The notes beneath the pieces were generated by a model. It was not told where the DNA came from. It worked only from the letters and a program-made list of their open reading frames with translations, and ran no database searches. 64,000 nt of DNA from 73-13 sp035556075 (GTDB lineage: Bacteria; Actinomycetota; Actinomycetes; Actinomycetales; Microbacteriaceae): the NCBI GenBank assembly GCA_035556075.1, contig DATMFQ010000012.1, positions 1 to 64,000 of the forward strand, in the 5' to 3' direction. Positions 25,695-35,652 of the stretch are shown here, piece by piece (position 1 is the first letter of the stretch; every line of letters begins with the position of its first letter). Made by a program: the position numbers and the translations under genes.

Positions 25695-26329
25695 TGGCCC
25701 TGAGCCGTGAGGAGATGGCCGCGCGCGCGGCCCGCGAGCTGCCCGACGGCGCCTACGTCAACCTCGGCATCGGGCTGCCGACGCTCATCCCGAACTACCT
25801 GCCGGAGGGGGTCACCGTCGTGCTCCAGTCGGAGAACGGCATCCTCGGCGTCGGCCCCTACCCGACCGAGGACGCCGTCGACCCGGACCTCATCAATGCG
25901 GGGAAGGAGACGGTCACGGTCCTGCCGGGCGCCGCATTCTTCGACTCCGCGACGAGCTTCGGCATGATTCGCGGCGGCAAGATCGACGCGGCCGTCCTCG
26001 GCGCGATGCAGGTCTCGGCCGCTGGCGACCTCGCCAACTGGATGATCCCGGGGAAGATGGTCAAAGGCCCCGGCGGCGCGATGGACCTCGTGCACGGCGC
26101 GCGGAAGGTCATCGTCCTCATGGAGCACGTCGCGAAGGACGGCAGCGCCAAGATCGTCGAGGAATGCTCACTCCCGCTGACCGGCAAGGGCGTCGTCGAC
26201 CGCATCATCACCGACCTCGCGGTCATCGACGTGACCCCGGCGGGCCTCGTCCTGCGTGAGCTCGCCCCCGGCGTGACCTGGGACGAGGTCGTCGCGGCGA
26301 CCGAGCCGCCGCTCAGCGACGGGCGGTAG
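25694..26329 (+). CDS. CoA transferase subunit B (3-oxoacid / 3-oxoadipate type)
   Basis: A 211-residue beta subunit carrying the catalytic glutamate in QSENGILG near residue 47, where the CoA thioester forms. GIGLPTLIPNYLP and GGAMDLVHGARKVIVLMEH are typical of the family. It forms the enzyme with subunit A. As the last gene of the run it marks the exit of the pathway into acyl-CoA metabolism; ring-cleavage C6 acids or ketone bodies are both possible substrates. Confidence 0.88.
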   Translation: MALSREEMAARAARELPDGAYVNLGIGLPTLIPNYLPEGVTVVLQSENGILGVGPYPTEDAVDPDLINAGKETVTVLPGAAFFDSATSFGMIRGGKIDAAVLGAMQVSAAGDLANWMIPGKMVKGPGGAMDLVHGARKVIVLMEHVAKDGSAKIVEECSLPLTGKGVVDRIITDLAVIDVTPAGLVLRELAPGVTWDEVVAATEPPLSDGR

Positions 26330-26341
26330 GGCGCGGTCGAA

Positions 26342-26371
26342 CTGGCCGGCGCGCAGGCGCGCCCCGGTCAG
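26342..26371. terminator. GC-rich hairpin between convergent genes
   Basis: A stem built on GGCGCG-cagg-CGCGCC, extended with a bulge by CTGGCC / GGTCAG, spans the gap between the CoA-transferase gene and the RidA-like gene and includes the RidA-like stop codon. Confidence 0.6.
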
Positions 26372-26763
26372 GCCTGCGCGACGGCGTCGATCTCGACGAG
26401 CATCGCGGGGTTCGCGAGCCCGGCCACGAGCAGGAGGGTGCTCGGCGGGTATCCGTCTGCGCAGTGCGGCCGGAGCACCCGCTCCAGCGTCGCCTCGAAT
26501 TCGGCGATGTGCGCCCGGTCCGTGAGGTAAATGGTGAGCTTGAGCACCCGGCTGAGATCGGAGCCCTGCGAGTCGAGGGCGAGCCGGATGTTCTCCAGCG
26601 CCTGCTCCACCTGCGCGGTGATCCCCGGCGGGATCGTGCCCGCGCGGTCCCGCCCGGTCTGTCCCGCGAGGTGGATGAGGTCGCCCGCACGGCTCACGTG
26701 GGAGTAGGACGCAACCGGTGGGCCGAGGGTCGTCGGATTGCTGTAGATCGGCGTGGGCGACAT
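26368..26763 (-). CDS. RidA/YjgF-family protein, probably not a canonical deaminase
   Basis: A 131-residue trimer-forming RidA-fold protein (SRAGDLIHLAGQTGRD, ENIRLALDSQGSDLSRVLKL). Canonical RidA hydrolyses reactive enamines using an arginine just before the V-x-x-L strand; here that region reads YPPSTLLLVAGL, so the arginine is absent. The protein is better called a RidA-family member of unknown activity. The start ATG 26763 lies 6 bases after a CAGAAT -10 box, so the mRNA is probably leaderless. It is divergent from ispG. Confidence 0.8.
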   Translation of the reverse strand: MSPTPIYSNPTTLGPPVASYSHVSRAGDLIHLAGQTGRDRAGTIPPGITAQVEQALENIRLALDSQGSDLSRVLKLTIYLTDRAHIAEFEATLERVLRPHCADGYPPSTLLLVAGLANPAMLVEIDAVAQA

Positions 26764-26769
26764 GTCGTC

Positions 26770-26798
26770 ATTCTGACCTCGGGCCTGGCCGCGGTCAA
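26770..26798 (-). promoter_or_regulatory. Promoter TTGACC-N17-CAGAAT of the RidA-like gene
   Basis: -35 TTGACC (26798-26793) and -10 CAGAAT (26775-26770) are 17 bases apart. The -10 box ends 6 bases before the ATG, predicting a leaderless transcript. Confidence 0.6.
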
Positions 26799-26851
26799 TC
26801 CGACGTGGCGCACGTCGCCGGCGCATTCAGACTGAGGTCATCGCCCCGGCT

Positions 26852-26857
26852 TAGACT
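26852..26857 (+). promoter_or_regulatory. -10 box TAGACT of ispG
   Basis: TAGACT ends 6 bases before the GTG start, predicting a leaderless ispG mRNA. No Shine-Dalgarno site is present. Confidence 0.6.
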
Positions 26858-26863
26858 CGAGCC

Positions 26864-28024
26864 GTGGCAGCCGTCAATCTTGGGAACCCCCGCGTCAAGC
26901 CCGCGCCAGAGGTCCTGAGTCCCCGTCGGAAGACCCGCCAGATCAAAGTCGGCAAGGTCCTCGTCGGCGGCGACGCCCCCATCTCCGTGCAGTCGATGAC
27001 GACGACGAAGACGACGGACATCAACGCCACGCTGCAGCAGATCGCGGAGCTGACGGCGACCGGCTGCGACATCGTGCGGGTCGCGGTGCCGACGCACGAG
27101 GACGCGGAAGTCCTCCACATCATCGCGAAGAAGTCACAGATCCCCGTCATCGCCGACATCCACTTCCAGCCGAAGTACGTCTTCCAGGCGATCGACGCCG
27201 GCTGCGCCGCGGTGCGGGTCAACCCCGGCAATATCAAGCAGTTCGACGACCGGGTCGGCGAGATCGCCGCGGCGGCGAAGGCGGCCGGTGTCAGCATTCG
27301 TATCGGCGTCAACGCCGGCTCGCTCGACCGGCGGCTCCTCGAGAAGTACGGCAAGGCGACGCCGGAGGCGCTGGTCGAGTCCGCCGTCTGGGAGGCCTCG
27401 CTCTTCGAGGAGCACGATTTCCACGACTTCAAGATCTCGGTGAAGCACAACGACCCCGTCGTCATGGTCAAGGCGTACCGGCTGCTCGCCGAGCGCGGCG
27501 ACTGGCCGCTCCACCTCGGCGTGACCGAGGCGGGACCCGCGTTCCAGGGCACGATCAAGTCGGCCACCGCATTCGGCATCCTCCTGTCGGAGGGCATCGG
27601 CGACACGATCCGCGTCTCGCTGAGCGCACCGCCCGCGGAGGAGGTCAAGGTCGGTCTGCAGATCCTGCAGTCGCTGGGTCTGCGTGAGCGCAAGCTGGAG
27701 ATCGTCTCCTGCCCCTCGTGTGGCCGTGCCCAGGTCGATGTGTACAAGCTCGCCGACGAGGTCACCGAGGGGCTCAAGGGCGTCACGGTGCCGCTGCGCG
27801 TCGCCGTCATGGGCTGCGTCGTCAACGGTCCGGGGGAGGCGCGCGAGGCCGACCTCGGGGTGGCCTCCGGCAACGGCAAGGGCCAGATCTTCGTCAAGGG
27901 CGAGGTCATCAAGACGGTCCCCGAGTCCGAGATCGTCGCGACGCTCATCGCCGAGGCGCAGCGCATCGCCGCCGAATCGGGTGCGGATGCCCCCGTCGGC
28001 GAGCCCACCGTCGTCACCGGCTGA
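26864..28024 (+). CDS. ispG: 4-hydroxy-3-methylbut-2-enyl diphosphate synthase (IspG/GcpE)
   Basis: A 386-residue iron-sulfur enzyme that reductively converts MEcPP to HMBPP in the non-mevalonate isoprenoid pathway. The N-terminal TIM barrel is marked by VLVGGDAPISVQSMTTTKTTD and VIADIHFQPKY. The [4Fe-4S] ligands are in CPSCGR and MGCVVNGPGEA near the C-terminus, and the length is that of the bacterial two-domain form. Start GTG 26864 is supported by a -10 box 6 bases upstream. It is a single-gene unit followed by a large inverted repeat. Confidence 0.96.
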   Translation: MAAVNLGNPRVKPAPEVLSPRRKTRQIKVGKVLVGGDAPISVQSMTTTKTTDINATLQQIAELTATGCDIVRVAVPTHEDAEVLHIIAKKSQIPVIADIHFQPKYVFQAIDAGCAAVRVNPGNIKQFDDRVGEIAAAAKAAGVSIRIGVNAGSLDRRLLEKYGKATPEALVESAVWEASLFEEHDFHDFKISVKHNDPVVMVKAYRLLAERGDWPLHLGVTEAGPAFQGTIKSATAFGILLSEGIGDTIRVSLSAPPAEEVKVGLQILQSLGLRERKLEIVSCPSCGRAQVDVYKLADEVTEGLKGVTVPLRVAVMGCVVNGPGEAREADLGVASGNGKGQIFVKGEVIKTVPESEIVATLIAEAQRIAAESGADAPVGEPTVVTG

Positions 28025-28059
28025 CCGCGGAGTCTGCCGACTCCTCGCCACCGGCGCTG

Positions 28060-28123
28060 GCTGTGCCCGTTTTCACTCGGTGTGCCCGAAAAATCGGGCA
28101 CACCGAGTGAAAACGGGCACAGC
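28060..28123. repeat. 64-base perfect inverted repeat (30-bp stem, AAAA loop)
   Basis: The arms 28060-28089 and 28094-28123 are fully complementary and enclose AAAA. Each arm contains TGTGCCCG twice, 19 bases apart, so the element is bimodular. It lies 35 bases after the ispG stop and 36 bases before the proS -10 box. It could terminate ispG, but the length and perfection exceed an ordinary terminator and recall REP/MITE-type elements. Confidence 0.9.
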
Positions 28124-28158
28124 GAGGAATGCGAGGCGGGTGCCGGAGTGGGCGGAAC

Positions 28159-28164
28159 TACGAT
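28159..28164 (+). promoter_or_regulatory. -10 box TACGAT of proS
   Basis: TACGAT ends 6 bases before the GTG at 28171. The bases between are TGGGGG. A leaderless proS mRNA is predicted. Confidence 0.6.
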
Positions 28165-28170
28165 TGGGGG

Positions 28171-29940
28171 GTGCTTACCCGCCTCTCCCAGCTCTTCGTC
28201 CGCACCCTCCGCGAGGACCCCGCCGACGCCGAGGTTGACAGCCACAAGCTCCTCGTCCGCGCCGGCTACATCCGACGGCAGGCCCCGGGCGTCTTCGCCT
28301 GGCTGCCGCTCGGCCTCAGAGTCCGGCGCCGCATCGAGCAGGTGATCCGCGAGGAGATGGCCGCCGCGGGCGCACAGGAGGTGCACTTTCCGGCGCTGTT
28401 GCCGCGCGAGCCCTACGAGGCGACCGGGCGTTGGGCCGAGTATGGGGAGACGCTCTTCCGGCTCAAGGACCGCAAGGAGGCGGACTATCTGCTCGCGCCG
28501 ACGCACGAGGAGGTCTTCACCCTGCTCGTGAAAGACCTCTACGGCAGCTACAAGGACCTGCCGCTGACGATCTACCAGATCCAGGACAAGTATCGCGACG
28601 AGGCTCGCCCGCGCGCGGGGCTCCTACGCGGCCGCGAGTTCTCGATGAAGGACGCGTACTCCTTCGACATCGACGACGCGGGACTCGACGCGAGCTACCA
28701 GGCGCAGCGTGACGCCTACGAGCGCATCTTCCGCCGCCTCGGGCTCGAGTACGTCATCGTCAGCGCGCACGCGGGCGCGATGGGCGGCTCGCGGTCCGAG
28801 GAGTTCCTGCTGCCGACACCCATCGGCGAGGACAGCTTTGTGCGCTCCGAGGCTGGCTACGCGGCAAATGTCGAGGCCTTCCGGGGACTCGCCCCGACCC
28901 CGCGCCCCCTCGAGGGCCTGCCGGCGGCCGTCGTGCGCGACACCCCCGACGCCCCGACGATCGACGCTCTCGTCGAGCTATCGAATGCGGTGCACCCGCG
29001 ATCGGATGGGCGGGCGTGGTCCGCGGCCGACACGCTCAAGCACGTCGTGCTCGCCCTCGTCACCCCGACCGGTCAGCGCGAGCTCGTCGTCGTCGGCCTG
29101 CCGGGCGACCGCGAGGTCGATCTCAAACGGGCGGAAGCCGCATTCAGCCCGCACGAGGTCGAGGCCGCGACGGAGGCGGACTTCGCCGCACACCCGGGCC
29201 TCATCAAGGGATACATCGGCCCGTGGCGCGCGGACGGCCAAGTCCTCGGGGCCGCCTCGGTGACGGGCATCCGCTACCTCCTCGACCCGCGGGTCGTCAT
29301 CGGCTCCGAGTGGGTGGCCGGAGCGAACGAGCCGGGTCGTCACGCCTTCCACCTCGTGGCGGGGCGCGACTTCGTCGCGGACGGCACCGTTGAGATCGGG
29401 GAGGTCCGCGACGGGGATCTCGCCCACGACGGGACGCCCGTGCAGATCGCGCGGGGCATGGAGATCGGGCATGTCTTCCAGCTCGGTCGTAAGTATGCCG
29501 AGGCGCTCGGGCTCAGGGTCCTCGACCAGGACGGCAAGCTCGTGACGGTGACGATGGGCTCGTACGGGATCGGCGTCACCCGCATTCTTGCCGCGATCGC
29601 GGAGACGACTCATGACGACAAGGGACTGCTGTGGCCGCAGGCGGTCGCGCCATTCGACGTGCAGGTCGTGCTCGCCGGGCGGGACGAGCCGATGGTCGCG
29701 GCGGCGGAGGCCCTCGCGACGCAGCTGAGCGAGCGGGGGCTCGAGGTCCTGCTCGACGACCGCGGTGAGCGTCCAGGCGTGAAGTTCGCCGATGCGGAGC
29801 TCATCGGGGTGCCGTTCATCGTCATCGTCGGCAAGGGCGTCGCGGACGGCGTCGTCGAGGTGTGGGACCGGCGTTCGGGCGATCGCGAACGGGTCGAGAT
29901 CGCCGCCGCGCTCGATGCGGTGCTCCGGCTGCGCGACTGA
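28171..29940 (+). CDS. proS: Prolyl-tRNA synthetase (bacterial type with insertion domain)
   Basis: A 589-residue class II synthetase that charges tRNA-Pro. Motif 1 region LGLRVRRRIEQVIREEM, motif 2 KYRDEARPRAGLLRGREFSMKD (shown in part as YRDEARPRAGLLRGREF) and motif 3 YGIGVTRILAA are present, with the YbaK-like editing insertion at about residues 230-390 and an anticodon-binding domain at the C-terminus (DVQVVLAGRDEPM). Start GTG 28171 is chosen from the -10 box spacing and from the family N-terminus LTRLSQLFVRTLRE; an earlier ATG at 28129 overlaps the repeat edge. Confidence 0.96.
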   Translation: MLTRLSQLFVRTLREDPADAEVDSHKLLVRAGYIRRQAPGVFAWLPLGLRVRRRIEQVIREEMAAAGAQEVHFPALLPREPYEATGRWAEYGETLFRLKDRKEADYLLAPTHEEVFTLLVKDLYGSYKDLPLTIYQIQDKYRDEARPRAGLLRGREFSMKDAYSFDIDDAGLDASYQAQRDAYERIFRRLGLEYVIVSAHAGAMGGSRSEEFLLPTPIGEDSFVRSEAGYAANVEAFRGLAPTPRPLEGLPAAVVRDTPDAPTIDALVELSNAVHPRSDGRAWSAADTLKHVVLALVTPTGQRELVVVGLPGDREVDLKRAEAAFSPHEVEAATEADFAAHPGLIKGYIGPWRADGQVLGAASVTGIRYLLDPRVVIGSEWVAGANEPGRHAFHLVAGRDFVADGTVEIGEVRDGDLAHDGTPVQIARGMEIGHVFQLGRKYAEALGLRVLDQDGKLVTVTMGSYGIGVTRILAAIAETTHDDKGLLWPQAVAPFDVQVVLAGRDEPMVAAAEALATQLSERGLEVLLDDRGERPGVKFADAELIGVPFIVIVGKGVADGVVEVWDRRSGDRERVEIAAALDAVLRLRD

Positions 29941-29965
29941 GCGCGGCCGGAGCACAAAGGTCAGC

Positions 29966-30865
29966 TCAGCACCGTCTGGCGGTGCACTGCGGCGCGAGCG
30001 TCCCGAGCGTGCCGTCGAGGCGCGTCCGGATTTCGTTGCGGATCTGCGCGGTCTCGCCGAAGCGGTCGAAGAATGCGAGTTTGCCGCCGTAGGCATCCGC
30101 CGGGATTTCGCCGTCGGTGTGCACATACGCCGCGAACGATTCGGCGAAATCCTCCGTGATGTTGAGCGCTGCATATTCCGAGACGAATGCGTCGGGTCGC
30201 GACGCATACAGTCGCCGGGCTTCGTCGACGCTCGCGTTCGCCGCGTCTGGCGCCTCGCCCCCGTAGTCGGCCCAGAACGCCCGGAAGAACGCGTCGAGGT
30301 AGCCACCGGGCAGTGCGCAGCCCTCCGGCAGGATCAGCGTCGTACACCCGTCGGCGAGCTGCACGACCTGCCCCTCGCGGAACTCGATGAGGTGACCGTA
30401 CTCGTGGATGAGCGCGGCGATGAGCGCGGTGTGATCCTCGGCCTTCGCGAGGTTGACCCCGAGGATCCACCCGTCGTGGGCCTGCTGGTGCGCGACGACC
30501 CAGGCGATGCGCTCCGAGTCGGGGTCGATGCCGACCTTGTAGGTCGTGATGGCGGCGACGGCTCGCTCCGGCGTCATGATCTGGGCCATGAGGTCCCAGA
30601 CCTCCTCGCGGAGCCCGCCCGGTGGTGGGAGGAGGGTGGCATCGGGCTGGACGAAGTACGCTTCGAGCGCCCCGAGCTCCGCATCGACCTCGAGCGGGAC
30701 GACGCCACGGCCGCCGAGGTGGTCGGTGGGGTCGAGGCGCAGCTGCGCCCCCGTCTCGGGCGTGGGGCTTCCCGCGTCGAGCGCGGCGACCCCGAGCGCG
30801 ATGCCGCCACCGATGATGATCGCTCCGACGATCACGCCGACGCCGATCACGAACGATCCGCGCAT
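29966..30865 (-). CDS. Membrane-anchored putative zinc metallopeptidase (HEYGH)
   Basis: A 299-residue protein with one N-terminal hydrophobic helix (residues 5-28, VIGVGVIVGAIIIGGGIALG), so the rest is probably outside the membrane. The zinc-binding motif HEYGH is at residues 154-158, and NITEDFAESFAAYV near 235-248 offers Glu242 as third ligand, the gluzincin pattern. Two C-terminal cysteines (PQCTARRC) and CTTLILPEGC could form disulfides. Family not recognised. ATG 30865 lies 6 bases after a TAGTGT box. It occupies the place where rimP usually stands, but on the opposite strand to nusA. Confidence 0.75.
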   Translation of the reverse strand: MRGSFVIGVGVIVGAIIIGGGIALGVAALDAGSPTPETGAQLRLDPTDHLGGRGVVPLEVDAELGALEAYFVQPDATLLPPPGGLREEVWDLMAQIMTPERAVAAITTYKVGIDPDSERIAWVVAHQQAHDGWILGVNLAKAEDHTALIAALIHEYGHLIEFREGQVVQLADGCTTLILPEGCALPGGYLDAFFRAFWADYGGEAPDAANASVDEARRLYASRPDAFVSEYAALNITEDFAESFAAYVHTDGEIPADAYGGKLAFFDRFGETAQIRNEIRTRLDGTLGTLAPQCTARRC

Positions 30866-30871
30866 GCCGCA

Positions 30872-30877
30872 ACACTA
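30872..30877 (-). promoter_or_regulatory. -10 box TAGTGT of the HEYGH protein gene
   Basis: The hexamer (read on the minus strand from 30877 to 30872) ends 6 bases before ATG 30865; leaderless transcript predicted. Confidence 0.5.
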
Positions 30878-30892
30878 TCCCCGCCGACCGGG

Positions 30893-30898
30893 TAGCCT
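30893..30898 (+). promoter_or_regulatory. -10 box TAGCCT of the nusA operon
   Basis: TAGCCT lies 81 bases before the nusA ATG, giving a leader of about 75 bases. AGCCTGA at 30894-30900 and TCAGGCT at 30909-30915 form a 7-bp inverted repeat around the predicted transcription start, a possible operator. It is back-to-back with the HEYGH gene promoter, 15 bases away. Confidence 0.5.
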
Positions 30899-30979
30899 GA
30901 ATTGCCGATCAGGCTGTCCGGACGAATGGGTATCCGGGCACTGGACCGTGTGCGACCAACTGAACAGCAGGAGACTCCA

Positions 30980-31996
30980 ATGGACATCGAGATTCGCAAT
31001 CTGCGCGACGTCGCCGCGGAGCGGGAGATCCCGTTCGAGGAGCTCGTGCGCATCGTCGAGCAGGCCATCCTCTCGGCCTACCTCCGGCACACCGAGCAGA
31101 CCGACCACCGTCACGGCGCCGAGGAGCGAGCGCGCGTCGAGATCGACCCCCGCACCGGCCACGTCACGATCAGCACGCCGGAGCACGGCGAGCCGACCGA
31201 GGAGCACCCGGAGGGCGAGATCCTCGGCTGGGTGCCGCAGGAGCACGCGGAGGAGTTCGGCCGCATCGCTGCCGCGGCCGCGCGCCAGGTCATCCTGCAG
31301 CGCATGCGCGACCTCGGCGACGAGCGGGTGCTCGGTGAGTTCAAGGGCAAAGAGGGCGACATCGTCGCGGGCGAGATCCAGCAGGGGCCGAACCCCCGCA
31401 TGGTGCACGTGCGCCTCGGCCAGGTCGAGGGCATCCTCCCGCCCGAGGAGCAGGTCGCGGGGGAGGACTACAGCCACGGCAAGCGACTCCGCGCATTCGT
31501 CACGAATGCGTCCCGCGGTCCGAAGGGCCCATCCATCACGCTGTCCCGCACGCATCCGGGTCTGGTCCGGAAACTGTTCGCCCTCGAGGTGCCGGAGATC
31601 GCACAGGGCCTCGTCGAGATCACCTCGATCGCCCGGGAGGCTGGCCACCGCACGAAGATCGCGGTCCGGGCGACGCAGCCCGGCATCAACGCGAAGGGTG
31701 CCTGCATCGGCGAGCTCGGCGCCCGCGTCCGCGCGGTGCAGGAGGAGCTCGGGGCGGAGAAGATCGACATCGTCGACTACTCCTCCGATCTCGCCGAGTT
31801 CGTCGCGAACGCGCTCAGCCCCGCGAAGGTGAGTGACGCCTTCGTCATCGATGAGGCGACGAAGGCCGTCCGGGCGCTCGTGCCGGACTACCAGCTGTCG
31901 CTCGCGATCGGCAAGGAGGGGCAGAATGCGCGCCTCGCCGCGAAGCTGACCGGTGCGAAGATCGACATCCAGCCCGACTCGGTCATGGAGTCCTGA
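30980..31996 (+). CDS. nusA: Transcription termination/antitermination factor NusA
   Basis: A 338-residue NusA that binds RNA polymerase and nascent RNA to tune pausing, termination and antitermination. Order: N-terminal polymerase-binding domain (residues 1-105), S1 domain (about 108-180, GEFKGKEGDIVAGEIQQ), then two KH domains ending in SLAIGKEGQNARLAAKLTG. It lacks the C-terminal acidic repeats of E. coli NusA, as usual in Actinobacteria. ATG 30980 follows CAGGAGA. rimP, which normally precedes nusA, is absent here. Confidence 0.96.
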   Translation: MDIEIRNLRDVAAEREIPFEELVRIVEQAILSAYLRHTEQTDHRHGAEERARVEIDPRTGHVTISTPEHGEPTEEHPEGEILGWVPQEHAEEFGRIAAAAARQVILQRMRDLGDERVLGEFKGKEGDIVAGEIQQGPNPRMVHVRLGQVEGILPPEEQVAGEDYSHGKRLRAFVTNASRGPKGPSITLSRTHPGLVRKLFALEVPEIAQGLVEITSIAREAGHRTKIAVRATQPGINAKGACIGELGARVRAVQEELGAEKIDIVDYSSDLAEFVANALSPAKVSDAFVIDEATKAVRALVPDYQLSLAIGKEGQNARLAAKLTGAKIDIQPDSVMES

Positions 31997-32027
31997 GGCG
32001 GCGGGGAACCTCGGCCAGGCGCATCCC

Positions 32028-32234
32028 ATGCCTCCGATCCGCACCTGCGTCGGCTGCCGCCGGACCGGTGCGCGCACCGAACTGGTCCGCTACGTCGTGC
32101 GTGACGGCGTGATCGCCCGGGACGAAACGAAGTCGGCCACTGGCCGTGGCGCCTGGCTCCACGACGAGCCGACCTGCCGGGAGCGTGCGACCAAGCGGCG
32201 GGCGCTTGAGCGGGCGCTGCGGCTGCCGGGCTGA
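32028..32234 (+). CDS. ylxR: YlxR family RNA-binding protein
   Basis: A 68-residue protein of the YlxR (DUF448) family, nucleic-acid-binding proteins encoded between nusA and infB. RTCVGCRRTG near the N-terminus and KSATGRGAWLHD are the family signatures. Start ATG 32028 (MPPIRTCVGC) gives the usual length. It sits 31 bases after nusA and is followed by a promoter for infB. Confidence 0.9.
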   Translation: MPPIRTCVGCRRTGARTELVRYVVRDGVIARDETKSATGRGAWLHDEPTCRERATKRRALERALRLPG

Positions 32235-32273
32235 GGTGCCGGGCATGGTCAGCGGAGCGTCGGGGACGGGGAC

Positions 32274-32279
32274 TACAAT
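32274..32279 (+). promoter_or_regulatory. -10 box TACAAT, internal promoter for infB
   Basis: A strong TACAAT in GC-rich surroundings, 136 bases before the infB start. No clear -35 box. It would give infB-rbfA a separate transcript with a leader of about 130 bases that contains two very short open frames (ATG at 32330 and 32341). Confidence 0.55.
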
Positions 32280-32381
32280 GAGCTGTCCCTTCCCGGCGCG
32301 GCTGTGCGCCAGAACAGGCAGAAACCATCATGGACAACTGATGAGCGGCTCGAAATGAGACCCATCGAATAACGGCTTGCC

Positions 32382-32410
32382 CCTGTCTCGGGTGAGCCCC
32401 CGAACAGGAG
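32382..32410 (+). promoter_or_regulatory. Stem-loop covering the infB Shine-Dalgarno site
   Basis: CCTGTcTCGGG (32382-32392, one bulged C) pairs with CCCGAACAGG (32399-32408). The right arm includes the first three bases of the AGGAG ribosome site at 32406-32410. Folding would limit infB translation. Confidence 0.45.
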
Positions 32411-32414
32411 AATT

Positions 32415-35102
<2,688 letters not shown>

Positions 35103-35163
35103 TGCCGCTGCGGTCCGCCAGGTGGCGGACCGCAGCACCGCATTCGTCGGATCGGAGGGAAAC

Positions 35164-35613
35164 ATGGCCAGTCCAGAGCGGGTCGCCAAGATGGCCGACC
35201 GCATCCGGGAGCTCGTGGCACGTCGGCTCGAGCGGGGACTCAAGGATCCCCGGATCGGCTTCGTGACGATCACCGATGTGCGTGTGACGGGTGATCTCCA
35301 ACACGCCTCGGTGTTTTATACCGTGTACGGCAGCCAGGAGGAGCGCGACGAGACGGCCGCGGGGCTCAAGGCTGCGACCGGCCTGCTGCGCTCGGAGGTC
35401 GGCAAGCAGCTCGGCGTCCGTCTCACCCCGACGCTCGAATTCATCCCTGACGCGATCCCGGAGAATGCGGCGGCGATCAGCGCGGCGCTGTCCGAGGCCG
35501 CCGCGCGCGACGCCGAGGTGCGGCGACTAGCCGCCGAGGCGACGTACGCCGGCGATGAGGATCCGTACGTGAAGCCCCGCGAGCTCCTCGACGAGGACGA
35601 GGACGACGAGTAG
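35164..35613 (+). CDS. rbfA: 30S ribosome-binding factor RbfA
   Basis: A 149-residue RbfA, needed for late 30S maturation. KH-like fold marked by RVAKMADRIRELVARRLERG and DPRIGFVTITDVRVTGDLQHA, ending in an acidic tail (LLDEDEDDE). ATG 35164 follows GGAGGG. It lies 61 bases after infB and is the end of the nusA-infB cluster here. Confidence 0.94.
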   Translation: MASPERVAKMADRIRELVARRLERGLKDPRIGFVTITDVRVTGDLQHASVFYTVYGSQEERDETAAGLKAATGLLRSEVGKQLGVRLTPTLEFIPDAIPENAAAISAALSEAAARDAEVRRLAAEATYAGDEDPYVKPRELLDEDEDDE

Positions 35614-35624
35614 GCGTCCTCGTC
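35596..35624 (+). terminator. Hairpin spanning the rbfA stop codon
   Basis: GACGAGGACG (35596-35605) pairs perfectly with CGTCCTCGTC (35615-35624). The stem includes codons for the acidic tail and ends the operon before the convergent mutY gene. No T-run, so an intrinsic terminator of the GC-rich type at best. Confidence 0.5.
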
Positions 35625-35652
35625 CGGGTCGCCCTCGGTCTTTCCCGTCGCA

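Noticed and set aside
31997..32027. A separate promoter for ylxR
   Set aside because: The 31-base gap has no TANNNT box at suitable spacing; ylxR is most simply co-transcribed with nusA.
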